Shown here: positions 54,473-64,000 of the stretch, piece after piece | How positions within the stretch are numbered: the first letter of the stretch is position 1 | Layout of the letters: each line of letters starts with the position of its first letter | Assembly: GCA_031761405.1 (NCBI GenBank) | Contig: JASEVX010000005.1 | Span: 31,049,127 to 31,113,126, forward strand | From: Serripes groenlandicus | Lineage: Eukaryota; Mollusca; Bivalvia; Cardiida; Cardiidae | Length of the DNA: 64,000 nucleotides | Direction of reading: 5' to 3' | Made by a program: the position numbers and the translations under genes | Notes under the pieces: model-generated | Database searches by the model: none | The model's input: the letters and a program-made list of their open reading frames with translations, nothing else | Told to the model about the DNA's origin: nothing

Positions 54473-56135
54473 TGTGAAATATTTAGAAACCCCACCTTAA
54501 AAGGACAATGTTATGGATCGGGTTATTCTTTTTCATTTTTGGATGACAAAGGGCAATAACTCTGTAATTATGTAAATTAGAGTTATGGTTCTTGTACACT
54601 GCACTTCCTCTCATTATGCTCTACCATTGTATGCAGTTTTATTAGATTCCATCTGTTAGTTATTAAGAAATTCTCTGGACAAGAAAAAGTAGCAAAGGCA
54701 ATAACTCTGTAATTATGTAAATAAGAGTTATGGTTCTTGTACACTGCACTTCCTCTCATTATGCTCTACCATTGTATGCAGTTTTATTAGATTCCATCTG
54801 TTAGTTATTAAGAAATTCTCTGGACAAGAAAAAGTAACAAAGGGCAATTACTCTGTATTTAGGTAAATTAGAGTTATGGTTCCTGTACACCGCACTTCCT
54901 GTCAATGTGTTGTATCATCCTATGAAGTTTTAATAAATTCCAAGAATTAGTTTTTAAGTTATGCTCCGGACAAGACTACGAACAAGAAAAAGTAACAAAG
55001 GGCAATAACTCTGTAATTATGTAAAGTAGAGTTATGTTTCTTGTACACTGCACTTCCTCCGATTATGCTCTACCATTGTATGTAGTTTATTAGATTCCAT
55101 CTGTTAGTTATTAAGTAATTCTCCGGACAAGAAAAAGTAACAAAGGGCAATAACTCTGTATTTAGGTAAAATAGAGTTATGGTTCCTGTACACTTCACTT
55201 CCTCTCCTATGATGTTTTATTAAATTCCAACAATTAGTTTTAAAGTTATGCTCCAGACAAGACTCTACGAACAACAAAAAGTAACAAAGGGCAATAACTC
55301 TGTATTTAGATAAAATGGAGTTATGGTTCCTGTACACCGCACTTCCTCTCAATGTGTTGTATCATCGTATGAAGTTTTATTAAATTCCAACAATTAGTTT
55401 TAAAGTAATGCTCCGGACAAGAGACTCTACAAATAAGAAAAAGTAACAAAGGGCAATAACTCTGTAATTATGTAAATTAGAGTTATGGTTCTTGTACACT
55501 GCACTTCCTCTGATTATGCTCTACCATTGTATGTAGTTTTATTAGATTCCATCTGTTTGTTATTAAGTAATTCTCCGGACAAGAAAAAGTAACAAAGGGC
55601 AATAACTCTGTATTTAGATAAAATAGAGTTATGGTTCCTGTACACCACACTTCCTCTCAATGTGTTGTATCATCCTATGAAGTTTCATTAAATTCCAACA
55701 ATTAGTTTTAAAGTTATGCTCCGGACAAGACTCTACGAATAAGAAAAAGTAACAAAGGGCAATAACTCTGTAATTATGTAAAATAGAGTTATGGTTCTTT
55801 TACACTGCACTTCCTCTCATTATGCTCTACCATTGTATGTAGTTTTATAAGATTCCATCTGTTAGTTATTAAGTAATTCTCCGGACAAGAAAAAGTAACA
55901 AAGGGCAATAACTCTGTAGTTAGGTAAACTAGAGTTATGGTTCCTGTACACCGCACTTCCTCTCAATGTGTTGTATCATCCTATGAAGTTTTATTAAATT
56001 CCAACAATTAGTTTTAAAGTTATGCTCCGGACAAGGAAAATCGCAACGGACCAACCGACCGACCGACCGACCGACCGACCAACCACAGGGTGACTCCAAT
56101 ATACCCCCTCTAAACTTCGTTTATCGGGGGTATAA
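54473..56135. mobile_element. Pearl/CvE-like element with ten core repeats in two alternating types
   Basis: Core units start GGGCAATAACTCTGTA at about 54551, 54697, 54842 (GGGCAATTACTC), 55000, 55145, 55289, 55451, 55597, 55757 and 55902. Type A carries CATTATGCTCTACCATTG, type B carries AATGTGTTGTATCATC. The array is followed by (ACCG)n (56052-56085) and a terminal hairpin TACCCCCTC..CGGGGGTA (56101-56133). This is the published architecture of bivalve pearl/CvE elements and their ~160-bp satellite-like cores. No coding capacity; the open frame at 55104-55352 is repeat sequence. Confidence 0.75.
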
Positions 56136-56155
56136 ATATCTATAAATACGTGTTT

Positions 56156-56285
56156 GATACATTGTAGCAAAACGAGAATTTGCTCATTATTGGCAATTTC
56201 CTTTTTTTGAGTACAAAGGTCGACTGCTGCATTTGAGTCGGAATACATCAGCATATTAGAAAAGGTTACGGAAAGGGTTTACCCG
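56156..56285. mobile_element. TTAA MITE fragment
   Basis: ACATTGTAGCAAAACGAGAA, TGGCAATTTCC, CGACTGCTGCA, ATTAGAAAAGG, GGAAAGGGTTTA. Left terminus missing. Confidence 0.45.
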
Positions 56286-56980
56286 TTATACAAGATTGAA
56301 TGTTATTAAACTAGATCATAAATAAGTCTCTAGCGAGTCTAGCCTAAAACAGAGGAAACATACGTGTGTGTGTGAACAGGGTGTTCTGTTATGACTGAAA
56401 ATTGTTGAAAACTTAAAACAATAAATCATTTGGTAGAACATGTACAGTTTTAAGTATATTTTTCGGCATAAAGTTTATATTACATTGCCATAAACATATC
56501 TATATACATGTTTAACAAATCCAGGGGAAAAACAGAGATAAACACATTTTATGACGAAAGCATTTTATGACAAAAGTATTTTATGAAAAGACTCTGGAAA
56601 CCTGTGCAGTCAAATCGCATATTAACCATTCCATACGATTCATCAGCTTTGATGAATCGCACAACATTAGTGAAATACATAAATATCTATTAAACCCACA
56701 TATCGATAATGAATTCGGATCGATAGAAATTGTAACTTTGGTAAAAAATTCGATGTAACGTCAAATATACATAAACAGTATGAACATACATAAAAACTAC
56801 ATAAAAACTAAATTATTAAACCTTTCCCCAATTCGACTGTTATTGTAAAGTGGTTCTTTTCAAGAAATTGTCGCAAAAGAAGCAATCGCTCATATTGAAC
56901 CATTCGATAGATTAAAGTTCATACTTGCACCATATTTATAATGTGGAGTAAAAACATGACCATTTAATCATGTTTTCAAA
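56286..56980. other. Intergenic; repeat shared with 48851-49090
   Basis: The segment TTTTATGAAAAGACTCTGGA followed by AACCTGTGCAGTC (56579-56630) is the inverse of 48890-48940. A decayed MITE piece (AACCTTTCCCCAATTCGAC) is at 56820. No supported gene. Confidence 0.5.
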
Positions 56981-56982
56981 CA

Positions 56983-57155
56983 AGAGCACCACGTACGGCA
57001 CAGACGCTCGACTGATAGAAAACAGAAAAAAAGATGAGCTGAACAAAAAACCTTAACAGGACGATCACGACGCATTAGACGCCGCCGCCGCAGTCGACGA
57101 CGACGCCAGTGTCATGACAATAGCTCTCGTTTTTTTCAAAAGTCAAGCTAAAAAG
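56983..57155 (+). mobile_element. Small element starting CAAGAGCACC, ending in an AGCTCT-type hairpin
   Basis: AACAAGAGCACCACGTACGG at the start; GACGCCGCCGCCGCAGTCGA, GACGACGACGCC in the middle; AATAGCTCTCG at the end. A recurrent short molluscan repeat; class uncertain, possibly Helitron-derived. Confidence 0.45.
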
Positions 57156-57457
57156 GAGTATTCTGCAAAGGTTGAAAGGGGAAAGCTTTAAAATGCAAAC
57201 AAAAAACATGAAAAAGGAAATTATCTTTGAACTACAATTGAACAGTATCAACTAAACTAAAAAAAAAGCAAGCATAATATCTTGGATAAAATGCCAAGAA
57301 GTGAGACTGAGCATTCTAAGATAGCATAACCGAATATTCTTCTTTTGCTGCAATGGATTCACATAATTACATTACTATTTTCAATGAATTTATGAATGTT
57401 CTTCAATAGGAGATTGACAGAAATTGACATTGCATTGTATACATAAATACTACATTT

Positions 57458-60400
57458 ACAAATGATTGCGGACGTTTTTTAACACGTATGCAGTGGACAA
57501 CTTTTGAAAACACTTCTAAAAAGAAGATTACTATTGGAGAGTGTTTCATATCACACAAATAAAGAAATCGAAATTAAATAAATGGTCATTGTATGGATAG
57601 CATGGAACTGTTTACGCACTTGTTAACAATGCTGAATGAAGTTTACCGTTACACCCGGTGTCACAAGTTTGTATACATTCAACATACAATGGCATGTATT
57701 CAAAGACTGCTGTTCAATAAATAAGAAAATGACAAGCTCTACATATGGGAAAGAGGGGTCAAATTATCATTTATCGTAACATAACAAGAATTAATCATGA
57801 AATGACATTTAAGAACCGTCAACATATTTATCAAAATCATAAGAAACAGATACAATATACATAAAACTACATTTACAAATGATTGCGTATTTGACACCTA
57901 AGCTGTGGACAACTTTTGAAAACACTTGTAGCAGGAGAAATAGATGAGCAATGTATAAGAAGAATGCCATATGTGTTCTCTTTGGAGAGTATGATCACAC
58001 AAAATTAAATAAATAGTCATTGTACGGATAGCATGGGTCTGTTTACGCACTTGTTAACAATGCTGAATGAAGTTTACTGTTACACACGGTGTCACAAGTA
58101 TACATTCAACATACAATGACATTTATTTAAAGACTGCGGTTTTAGAAATAAGAAAATGACAAGCTCTGCATATATAAAAGAGGGGTTAAATTATAATTTA
58201 TCTTTACATAACAAGAATTAAACATAAAATTAAATTAAGAACTGTCAACACCTATATTTAAATCATTAGAAATAGATACAATAGACATTAAACTACATTT
58301 ACAAATGATTGCAGACGTATTTTGAAAACACTGGTAGCAGGAAAAATGGATGAGCAATGTATGAGAAGAATGCTATATGTGTTCTCTTTGGAGAGTGTTA
58401 ATTAAATAAATAGTCATTGTATGATTAGCATGGAACTGTTTACGCACTTGTTAACAATGCTAAATGAAGTTTACCGTTACACCCGGTGTCACAAGTTTGT
58501 ATACATTCAACATACAATAACATTTAAAGACTGCTGTTTTAGAAATAAGAAAATGACAAGCTCTGCATATATGAAAGAGGGGTTAAATTGTCATTTATCT
58601 TTACATAACAAGAATTAAACATAAAATTAAATTTAAGAACTGTCAACACATTTATTAAAATCATACATTAAACTAAATTTAGAAATGATTTTTTGAAAAC
58701 ACTGGTAGCAGGAAAAATGGATGAGCAATGTATAAGAAGAATGCTATATGTGATCTCTTTGGAGAGTTTCATATCACACAAATAAAAAAAAAATCGAAAT
58801 TAAATAAATAGTCATTGTATGATTAGCATGGAACTGTTTACACACTTGTTAACAATGCTGAATGAAGTTTACCGTTACACCCGGTGTCACAAGTGTGTAT
58901 ACATTCAACATTCAAGGACATTTATTCAAAGACTGCCGTTCTATAAATAAGAAAATGGCAAGCTCTACATATGGGAAAAGGGTTAAATTATCATAACATA
59001 ACAATAATTAAACATAAAATGACATTTAAGAACCGTCAACATATTTATTAAAATGAATGAATGTATAGTGTTTTATGGCGCATCGACAGCTAAGGTATAT
59101 TTAGCAAAATCATTAGAAATAGATACAATATACTCAAGACATTAAACTACATTTACAAATGATTGCAAACGTATTTGACACCTAAGCAGTAGACAACTTT
59201 TGAAAACACTTGTAGCAGAAAAAATGGATGAGCAATTTATAAGAAAAATGCTATGTGTTCTCTTTAGAGAGTAGTCATTGTATGATTAGCATGGAACTGT
59301 TTACGCACTTGTTAACAATGCTGAATGAAGTTTACCGTTACACCCGGTGTCACAAGTGTGTATACATTCAACATACAATGACATTTATTTAAAGACTGCT
59401 GTTTTAGAAATAAGAAAATGACAAGGTCTGCATATGGGAAAGAGGGGTTAAATTATCATTTATCGTAACATAACAAGAATTAAACATAAAATTAAATTTA
59501 ATAAATGTCAACACATTTATTAAAATCATTAGAAATAGATAAAGTATACATAAGACATTAAACTACATTTACAAATGATTGCAGACGTATTTTGAAAACC
59601 CTGGTAGCAGGAAAAATGGATGAGCAATGTATAAGAAGAATGCTATATGTGATCTCTTTGGAGAGTGTTTCATATCACACAAATAAAGAAATCGAAATTA
59701 AATAAATAGTCATTGTTTGATTAGCATGGAACTGTTTACGCACTTGTTAACAATGCTGAATGAAGTTTACCGTTACACCCGGTGTCACAAGTTTGTATAC
59801 ATTCAACATACAATGACATTTATTTAAAGACTGCCGTTTTAGAAATAAGAAAATTACAAGGTCTGCATATGGGAAAGAGGGGTTAAATTATCATTTATCG
59901 TAACATAACAAGAATTAAACATAAAATTAAATTTAACAAGAAAATGTGTCCATGGAACACGGATGCCCCGGTTGTTAACTATATTTTAAAACGGACGGAC
60001 GAACAGTTGGTCCAACCTCAAATTGATACAATTTTTTAAACAATGATATGTTGATTGTCATTTGTGTGAAGTTTCATAATGATAGGACATCAGGTTCACT
60101 AAAATCTAACTTGACCAAAAACTTTAACCTGAGAATGGAATGGACGAACAGACAGACGAACAGACGAACGGACGGACGAACAGTTGGTCCAACCTCAAAT
60201 TGATACAATTTTTTAAACAATGATATGTTGATTGTCATTTGTGTGAAGTTTCATAATGATAGGACATCAGGTTCACTAAAATCTAACTTGACTAAAAACT
60301 TTAACCTGAGAATGGAATGGACGAACAGACAGACGAACAGACGGACGAACAGTTGGTCCAACCTCAAATTGATACAATTTTTTAAAGAATGATATGTTAA

Positions 60401-61340
60401 GTCATTTGTGTGAAGTTTCATCATGATCGGACATCAGCTTCACTAAAATCTAACTTGACCAAAAACTTTAACCTGAGAATGGAATGGACGAACAGACAGA
60501 CGAACAGACGGATGAACAGTTGGTCCAACCTCAAATTGATACAATTTTTTAAACAATGATATGTTGATTGTCATTTGTGGGAAGTTTCATAATGATAGGA
60601 CATCAGGTTCACTAAAATCTAACTTGACCAAAAACTTTAACCTGAGCGGGACGGACGAACGGACGGACGGACGAACGAACGAACGAACGGACGGACTAAC
60701 AGACCGGAAAACTATATGCCCCTCATACTTTGTATGCCGGGGCATAACAAATGTCAACACATTTATTCAAATCATTAGAAATAGATAAAGTATACATAAG
60801 ACATTAAACTACATTTACAAATGATTGCAGACGTATTTTGAAAACCCTGGTAGCAGGAAAAATGGATGAGCAATGTATAAGAAGATTGCTATATATGATC
60901 TCTTTGGAGAATGTTTCATATCACATAAATAAAGAAATCGAAATTAAATAAATAGTCATTGTATGGTTAGAATGAAACTGTTTACGCACTTGTTAACAAT
61001 GCTGAATGAAGTTTACCGTTACACCCGGTGTCACAAGTGTGTATACATTCAACATACAATGACATTTATTTAAAGACTGCTGTTCTAGAAATAAGAAAAT
61101 GACAAGCTCTGCATATGGGAAAGAGGGGTTAAATTATCATTTATCGTAACATAACAAGAATTAAACATAAAATTAAATTTAAGAACTGTCAACACATTTA
61201 TTAAAATCATTAGAAATAGATACAATATACATTAGACATTTACAAATGATTGCTGACGTATTTGAACATCTATGCAGTGGACAACGTTTGAAGACACTGG
61301 TAGCACGAAAAATGGATGAGCAATTTATAAGAAGAATTTA
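57458..61340. repeat. Satellite-like array, about 420-bp monomer, eight units
   Basis: Monomers start ACAAATGATTGC near 57458, 57875, 58301, 58681 (AGAAATGATT), 59155, 59571, 60817 and 61240. Shared landmarks: AAACACTGGTAGCAGGAAAA, TGGATGAGCAATGTATAAGA, CTCTTTGGAGAGTG, GCACTTGTTAACAATGCTGA, CGTTACACCCGGTGTCACAA, GGGAAAGAGGGGTTAAATT. The sixth unit is interrupted by the pearl-like element at 59937-60749. The monomer resembles the TTAA MITE of this window (see findings). Small open frames inside are repeat by-products. Confidence 0.9.
59937..60749 (+). mobile_element. Pearl-like element inserted in the satellite array
   Basis: Starts CAAGAAAATGTGTCCATGGA. Four core units of about 168-177 bp begin ACAGTTGGTCCAACCTCAAA at 60003, 60180, 60349 and 60517. 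Then ACGGACGAACGG microsatellite (60650-60697) and a terminal hairpin TATGCCCCTCATAC..GTATGCCGGGGCATA (60715-60746). The neighbouring monomer shows the uninterrupted sequence AATTTAATAAATGTCAACAC. Confidence 0.8.
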
Positions 61341-61344
61341 TAGT

Positions 61345-62385
61345 TTCTCCATAAAATGAAGATCACTAATTTACAAAATTTGTTAAAAGTGACAATGCCG
61401 CACTTAGTTGGATTATATTGAAATCTCCATACACAAGAATACTGATGGCACATGTTGATCATATCTTTAGACAACGATAAAAGTGACATATCTGCAAAGG
61501 ATGGGGCACAAAAACTAGACACTTCTATGGCTTTCATCTTGATATTTTTTAACATGATATCTGCTCTCAGATCCCATTAGTTACACTAGTCTCCACTTCC
61601 TCGAATTTCAGATTTTTTCCAAATGGATATTGTTGCTGACTAATGTTATTAATGTCGTTATTTCTTCTTGTTTCTAATTGTCCTGGGAATCTATCGGTTT
61701 ATCATGTAGGTTACTGTACTTCAGACGTTTGATCTTCGTTGAATTGGTTCATACACAGCGGGTAGCATGGTCGGGTGTTTAATCATCCAAGCCAAACTGA
61801 AAGTACATTCAAAGTATCTCATAGTATGCAATATTACTTAAAGAAAAAAAGGTACATGCAACGACATTTGAAACGTTAAGGGCTTCCAATAGCTTTTGAA
61901 ATGAAGTTATTTTGAAACATAACGTTAATCATGTCCATGAACCAAATTATGATATTCATTTTACTTTACACTTTTCCCACAATGACAACATATCTGTGGA
62001 ATACAACCTTAAAACACTTGGGTAAGAATATGGACAGCATCTGAAAATGCCAATTGAATAGAGTTAAAAACATTATTATAAAAGGAAATTGCTGATGCTG
62101 AGCATTTCTCCATTTACCACAATATTTAAATAGTCATTTTTATCAGTCACGAAAACACATGATATTTTTGTGACCAACATTAGCGTACCTATCCTAGTTT
62201 ACCATACAGTTGTCCGACGTCTGATCTTGAGATGTAGTATGGATACACAAGGTGGATTTGTACATAGGTTGACTTTCTCGATAGCTTTGATGTACTATTG
62301 CAGTACATGTATATCCTCTAGATGTCACTAAAAAATAAGGAAGAAAATTAATATGGCTCTATATATGTTCATCCGATTCGATGAA
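61345..62385. other. Intergenic, nothing recognised
   Basis: Begins where satellite similarity ends. A weak MITE-like centre (GGAAATTGCTGATGC, GAGCATTTCTCC) lies at 62080-62120. A short minus open frame (61325-61555) has no recognised domain. Confidence 0.45.
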
Positions 62386-62389
62386 AACG

Positions 62390-62640
62390 ACATTGGACAT
62401 ATATTAGAACCATAAGTCAAGAGTTTATTACAGAGTTATTGCCCTTTATTACAACTGCTCAATTACCCAATGGGTTTTAATAACACCAAATTGATTGCCA
62501 TCAAACACAATTAAAAAAGCTCTATTTTCTAGTTTTAACCAAGACAATACAGAAATGAATAAAACAAGAATAACCCGATCCATAACATTGTCATTTATAT
62601 GTAGGTGCCATTTCTAAATGACACCTAAATATGACAAACT
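62390..62640 (-). mobile_element. Single pearl-type core unit, minus strand
   Basis: CAGAGTTATTGCCCTTTATT is the inverse of the core start AAAGGGCAATAACTCTG. TAACCCGATCCATAACATTG (62573) is the inverse of the head preceding the 54.5-kb array (CAATGTTATGGATCGGGTTA). Confidence 0.65.
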
Positions 62641-62819
62641 ATATAATATCCCATATGTAGATCTTTCTGAAGCCTCTGCAGCAATCGACTTTTGACATTG
62701 TGGTAAAAGGAAAAATCGCATAATATTTTCAAGCCAATAACCTATGAATTTCAGCTATCATACTCTCAACCCTATTCAATAATTATGTTTTAAATGGCAA
62801 ATATTTAATGTATTTGAAA

Positions 62820-63254
62820 GGGACCGTTTGATCAGAAGAACGGCAAAGTACTAGGTACATAACTATAGTCAATTAATTTACATTCTATCCATTTCAAACT
62901 TGGTGTGTAGGTAACTTATGACCTACAGATATGCAGTGCACCAATACCATAACTTTAGCATGCTGCGTTTGGAGTGTGTATATTTTTGCCTTTCCATGTT
63001 CTCACTTATTTATGATTTTCGCATGCAACACATTAGTTCCGTGAAATGCTCCTATTCGTTAATGAGTGCTTCCCCAAGCTGTGTAGTTTGTCTGGAGCGA
63101 CTGACTGTCTGTCAGTCTTTGTGTTCATCCATCCGTCCGTCTGTTACGGTTTGCATTAATGGGTCAAAACTTTGTTTCTGTTTCGCGGATCCATTTCAAA
63201 GTCGTCACATGTATACATTGGGATTAGGAGATCGATACAATATTTTGAACACAA
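62820..63254. repeat. Inverted copy of 43585-44070
   Basis: GCATGCTGCGTTTGGAGTGT, AATGAGTGCTTCCCCAAGC and CCATCCGTCCGTCTG pair with the reverse of 43700-43880. The 144-codon plus frame at 62918-63352 is the mirror of the minus frame at 43570-43905; both are repeat-derived. Confidence 0.65.
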
Positions 63255-64000
63255 ATCTGATCTGGTTTTTTAGGTCTACACGCATTTTTTTCATTTCTTC
63301 GGTTATGGTCTCAATAGATGTCCAATGTATCAATTTAAGATTTGGTGTATAGGGAACTGAGAGCTACAGATGTGCAGTGCAAAAAGAAACATAACTCTAG
63401 CATGCTTTCGATTGGCTTTCATTTATCAGAATGATTACAATATACATTGTGGATCTTTAGTGATTTCTGAACTGGAAATATTTTAATCGCAGCTCGGTTT
63501 TTTGTCAATCTTTTGTCCTTCCTGATTTATTTTGTTTATAAAAGAAAAGGATCAAATTTGATAAATAAGGTATATGTTATTGGCAGGCAGTATGTGTTGC
63601 TTTACACATTTTTGGTTTAGTTGTTTTAAAGGTCATTGTTTATTGTTTCAACAAGGTTTGTCCATATTATCTATGCCATATATTTGCAACTTACATATGC
63701 CCCTATACCATAAATCAGGAAGGACAAAAGATTGACAAAAAACCGAGCAGCTATTAAAATATTTCCAGTTCAGAAATCACTAAAGATCCACAATGTATAT
63801 ATATTGTAATCATGCTGATAAATGAAAGCCAATCGAAAGCATGCTAGAGTTATGTTTCTTTTTGCATTGCACATCTGTAGCTCTCAGTTCCCTATACACC
63901 AAATCTTAAGTTGATACATTGGACATCTATTGAAACAATAACCGAAGAAATGAAAAACAGTTTACACCTAAAAAAACAGATCAGAGTTGTGTTCAAAATA
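63255..64000. repeat. Large inverted repeat (foldback), cut by window end
   Basis: Left arm about 63265-63533, right arm about 63707-64000. Pairing examples: TTCATTTCTTCGG with CCGAAGAAATGAA; AATGTATCAATTTAAGATTT with AAATCTTAAGTTGATACATT; GGATCTTTAGTGATTTCTGA with TCAGAAATCACTAAAGATCC; ATCTTTTGTCCTTCCTGATT with AATCAGGAAGGACAAAAGAT. The ~170-bp spacer matches 43180-43290 in part. The right arm runs off the edge. Confidence 0.85.

Noticed and set aside
54356..54559. 67-codon plus frame next to the pearl-like element
   Set aside because: Its right half is the head of the element, also found inverted at 62573; no domain.
62918..63352. 144-codon plus-strand open frame
   Set aside because: Mirror of the 43.6-kb repeat frame and part of the foldback region; composition and position do not suggest a gene.

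Overview
The window looks like repeat-rich nuclear DNA of a bivalve mollusc, possibly a heterodont such as a dreissenid. The species is a guess. The bivalve reading rests on: tRNA-headed SINEs ending in the conserved block TGATATAACTGAAAT..GGCGTAAAACCCC; pearl/CvE-type elements with roughly 150-bp core repeats, an (ACGG)n or (ACCG)n microsatellite and a terminal hairpin; a C1q-domain exon; and a Mab-21/cGAS-like receptor (cGLR) with a TPR tail. Genes are few and no bacterial signals are seen. There is no rRNA and no convincing functional tRNA.

Layout. From 0 to 9 kb there are many copies of one TTAA-flanked, hairpin-forming MITE family, several SINEs and a tandem repeat. From 9.06 to 10.2 kb there is an unrecognised Lys-rich ORF whose last ~55 codons lie inside a palindromic MITE, followed by a 56-57-bp minisatellite. 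At 12.2 kb there is an array of about ten 22-bp units, five with a perfect TGACGTCA. It lies upstream of a C1q-domain terminal exon (13.03-13.48 kb). From 15.7 to 18.9 kb there is a long dispersed repeat, with a second copy at 30.05-38 kb and a third fragment at 46.1 kb. The second copy is split by a 5.4-kb inverted-repeat mobile element that carries a PHD-finger plus OTU-like gene and is itself interrupted by a nested 809-bp hAT-like element.

The most interesting locus is a direct duplication (23.56-27.29 kb and 39.2-42.9 kb). Each copy carries a minus-strand cGLR/Mab-21-like gene with C-terminal TPR-like repeats and a predicted 5'UTR intron. Copy A is open for 669 codons with all three expected nucleotidyltransferase acids, but its usual N-terminus is out of frame. 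Copy B has an N-terminal stop, a W-to-C change in the family signature and a C-terminal frameshift, and is most likely a pseudogene. Their differences (minisatellite copy number, a MITE inserted at TTAA) record events after duplication.

From 43 to 64 kb the sequence is mostly mobile-element debris: a Harbinger derivative with long inverted repeats, a non-LTR retrotransposon C-terminal remnant, two pearl-like elements, a satellite of about 420 bp whose monomer resembles the TTAA MITE, and a large foldback structure at the right edge. All homology statements come from reading the sequence by eye against remembered family motifs; no database search was possible.
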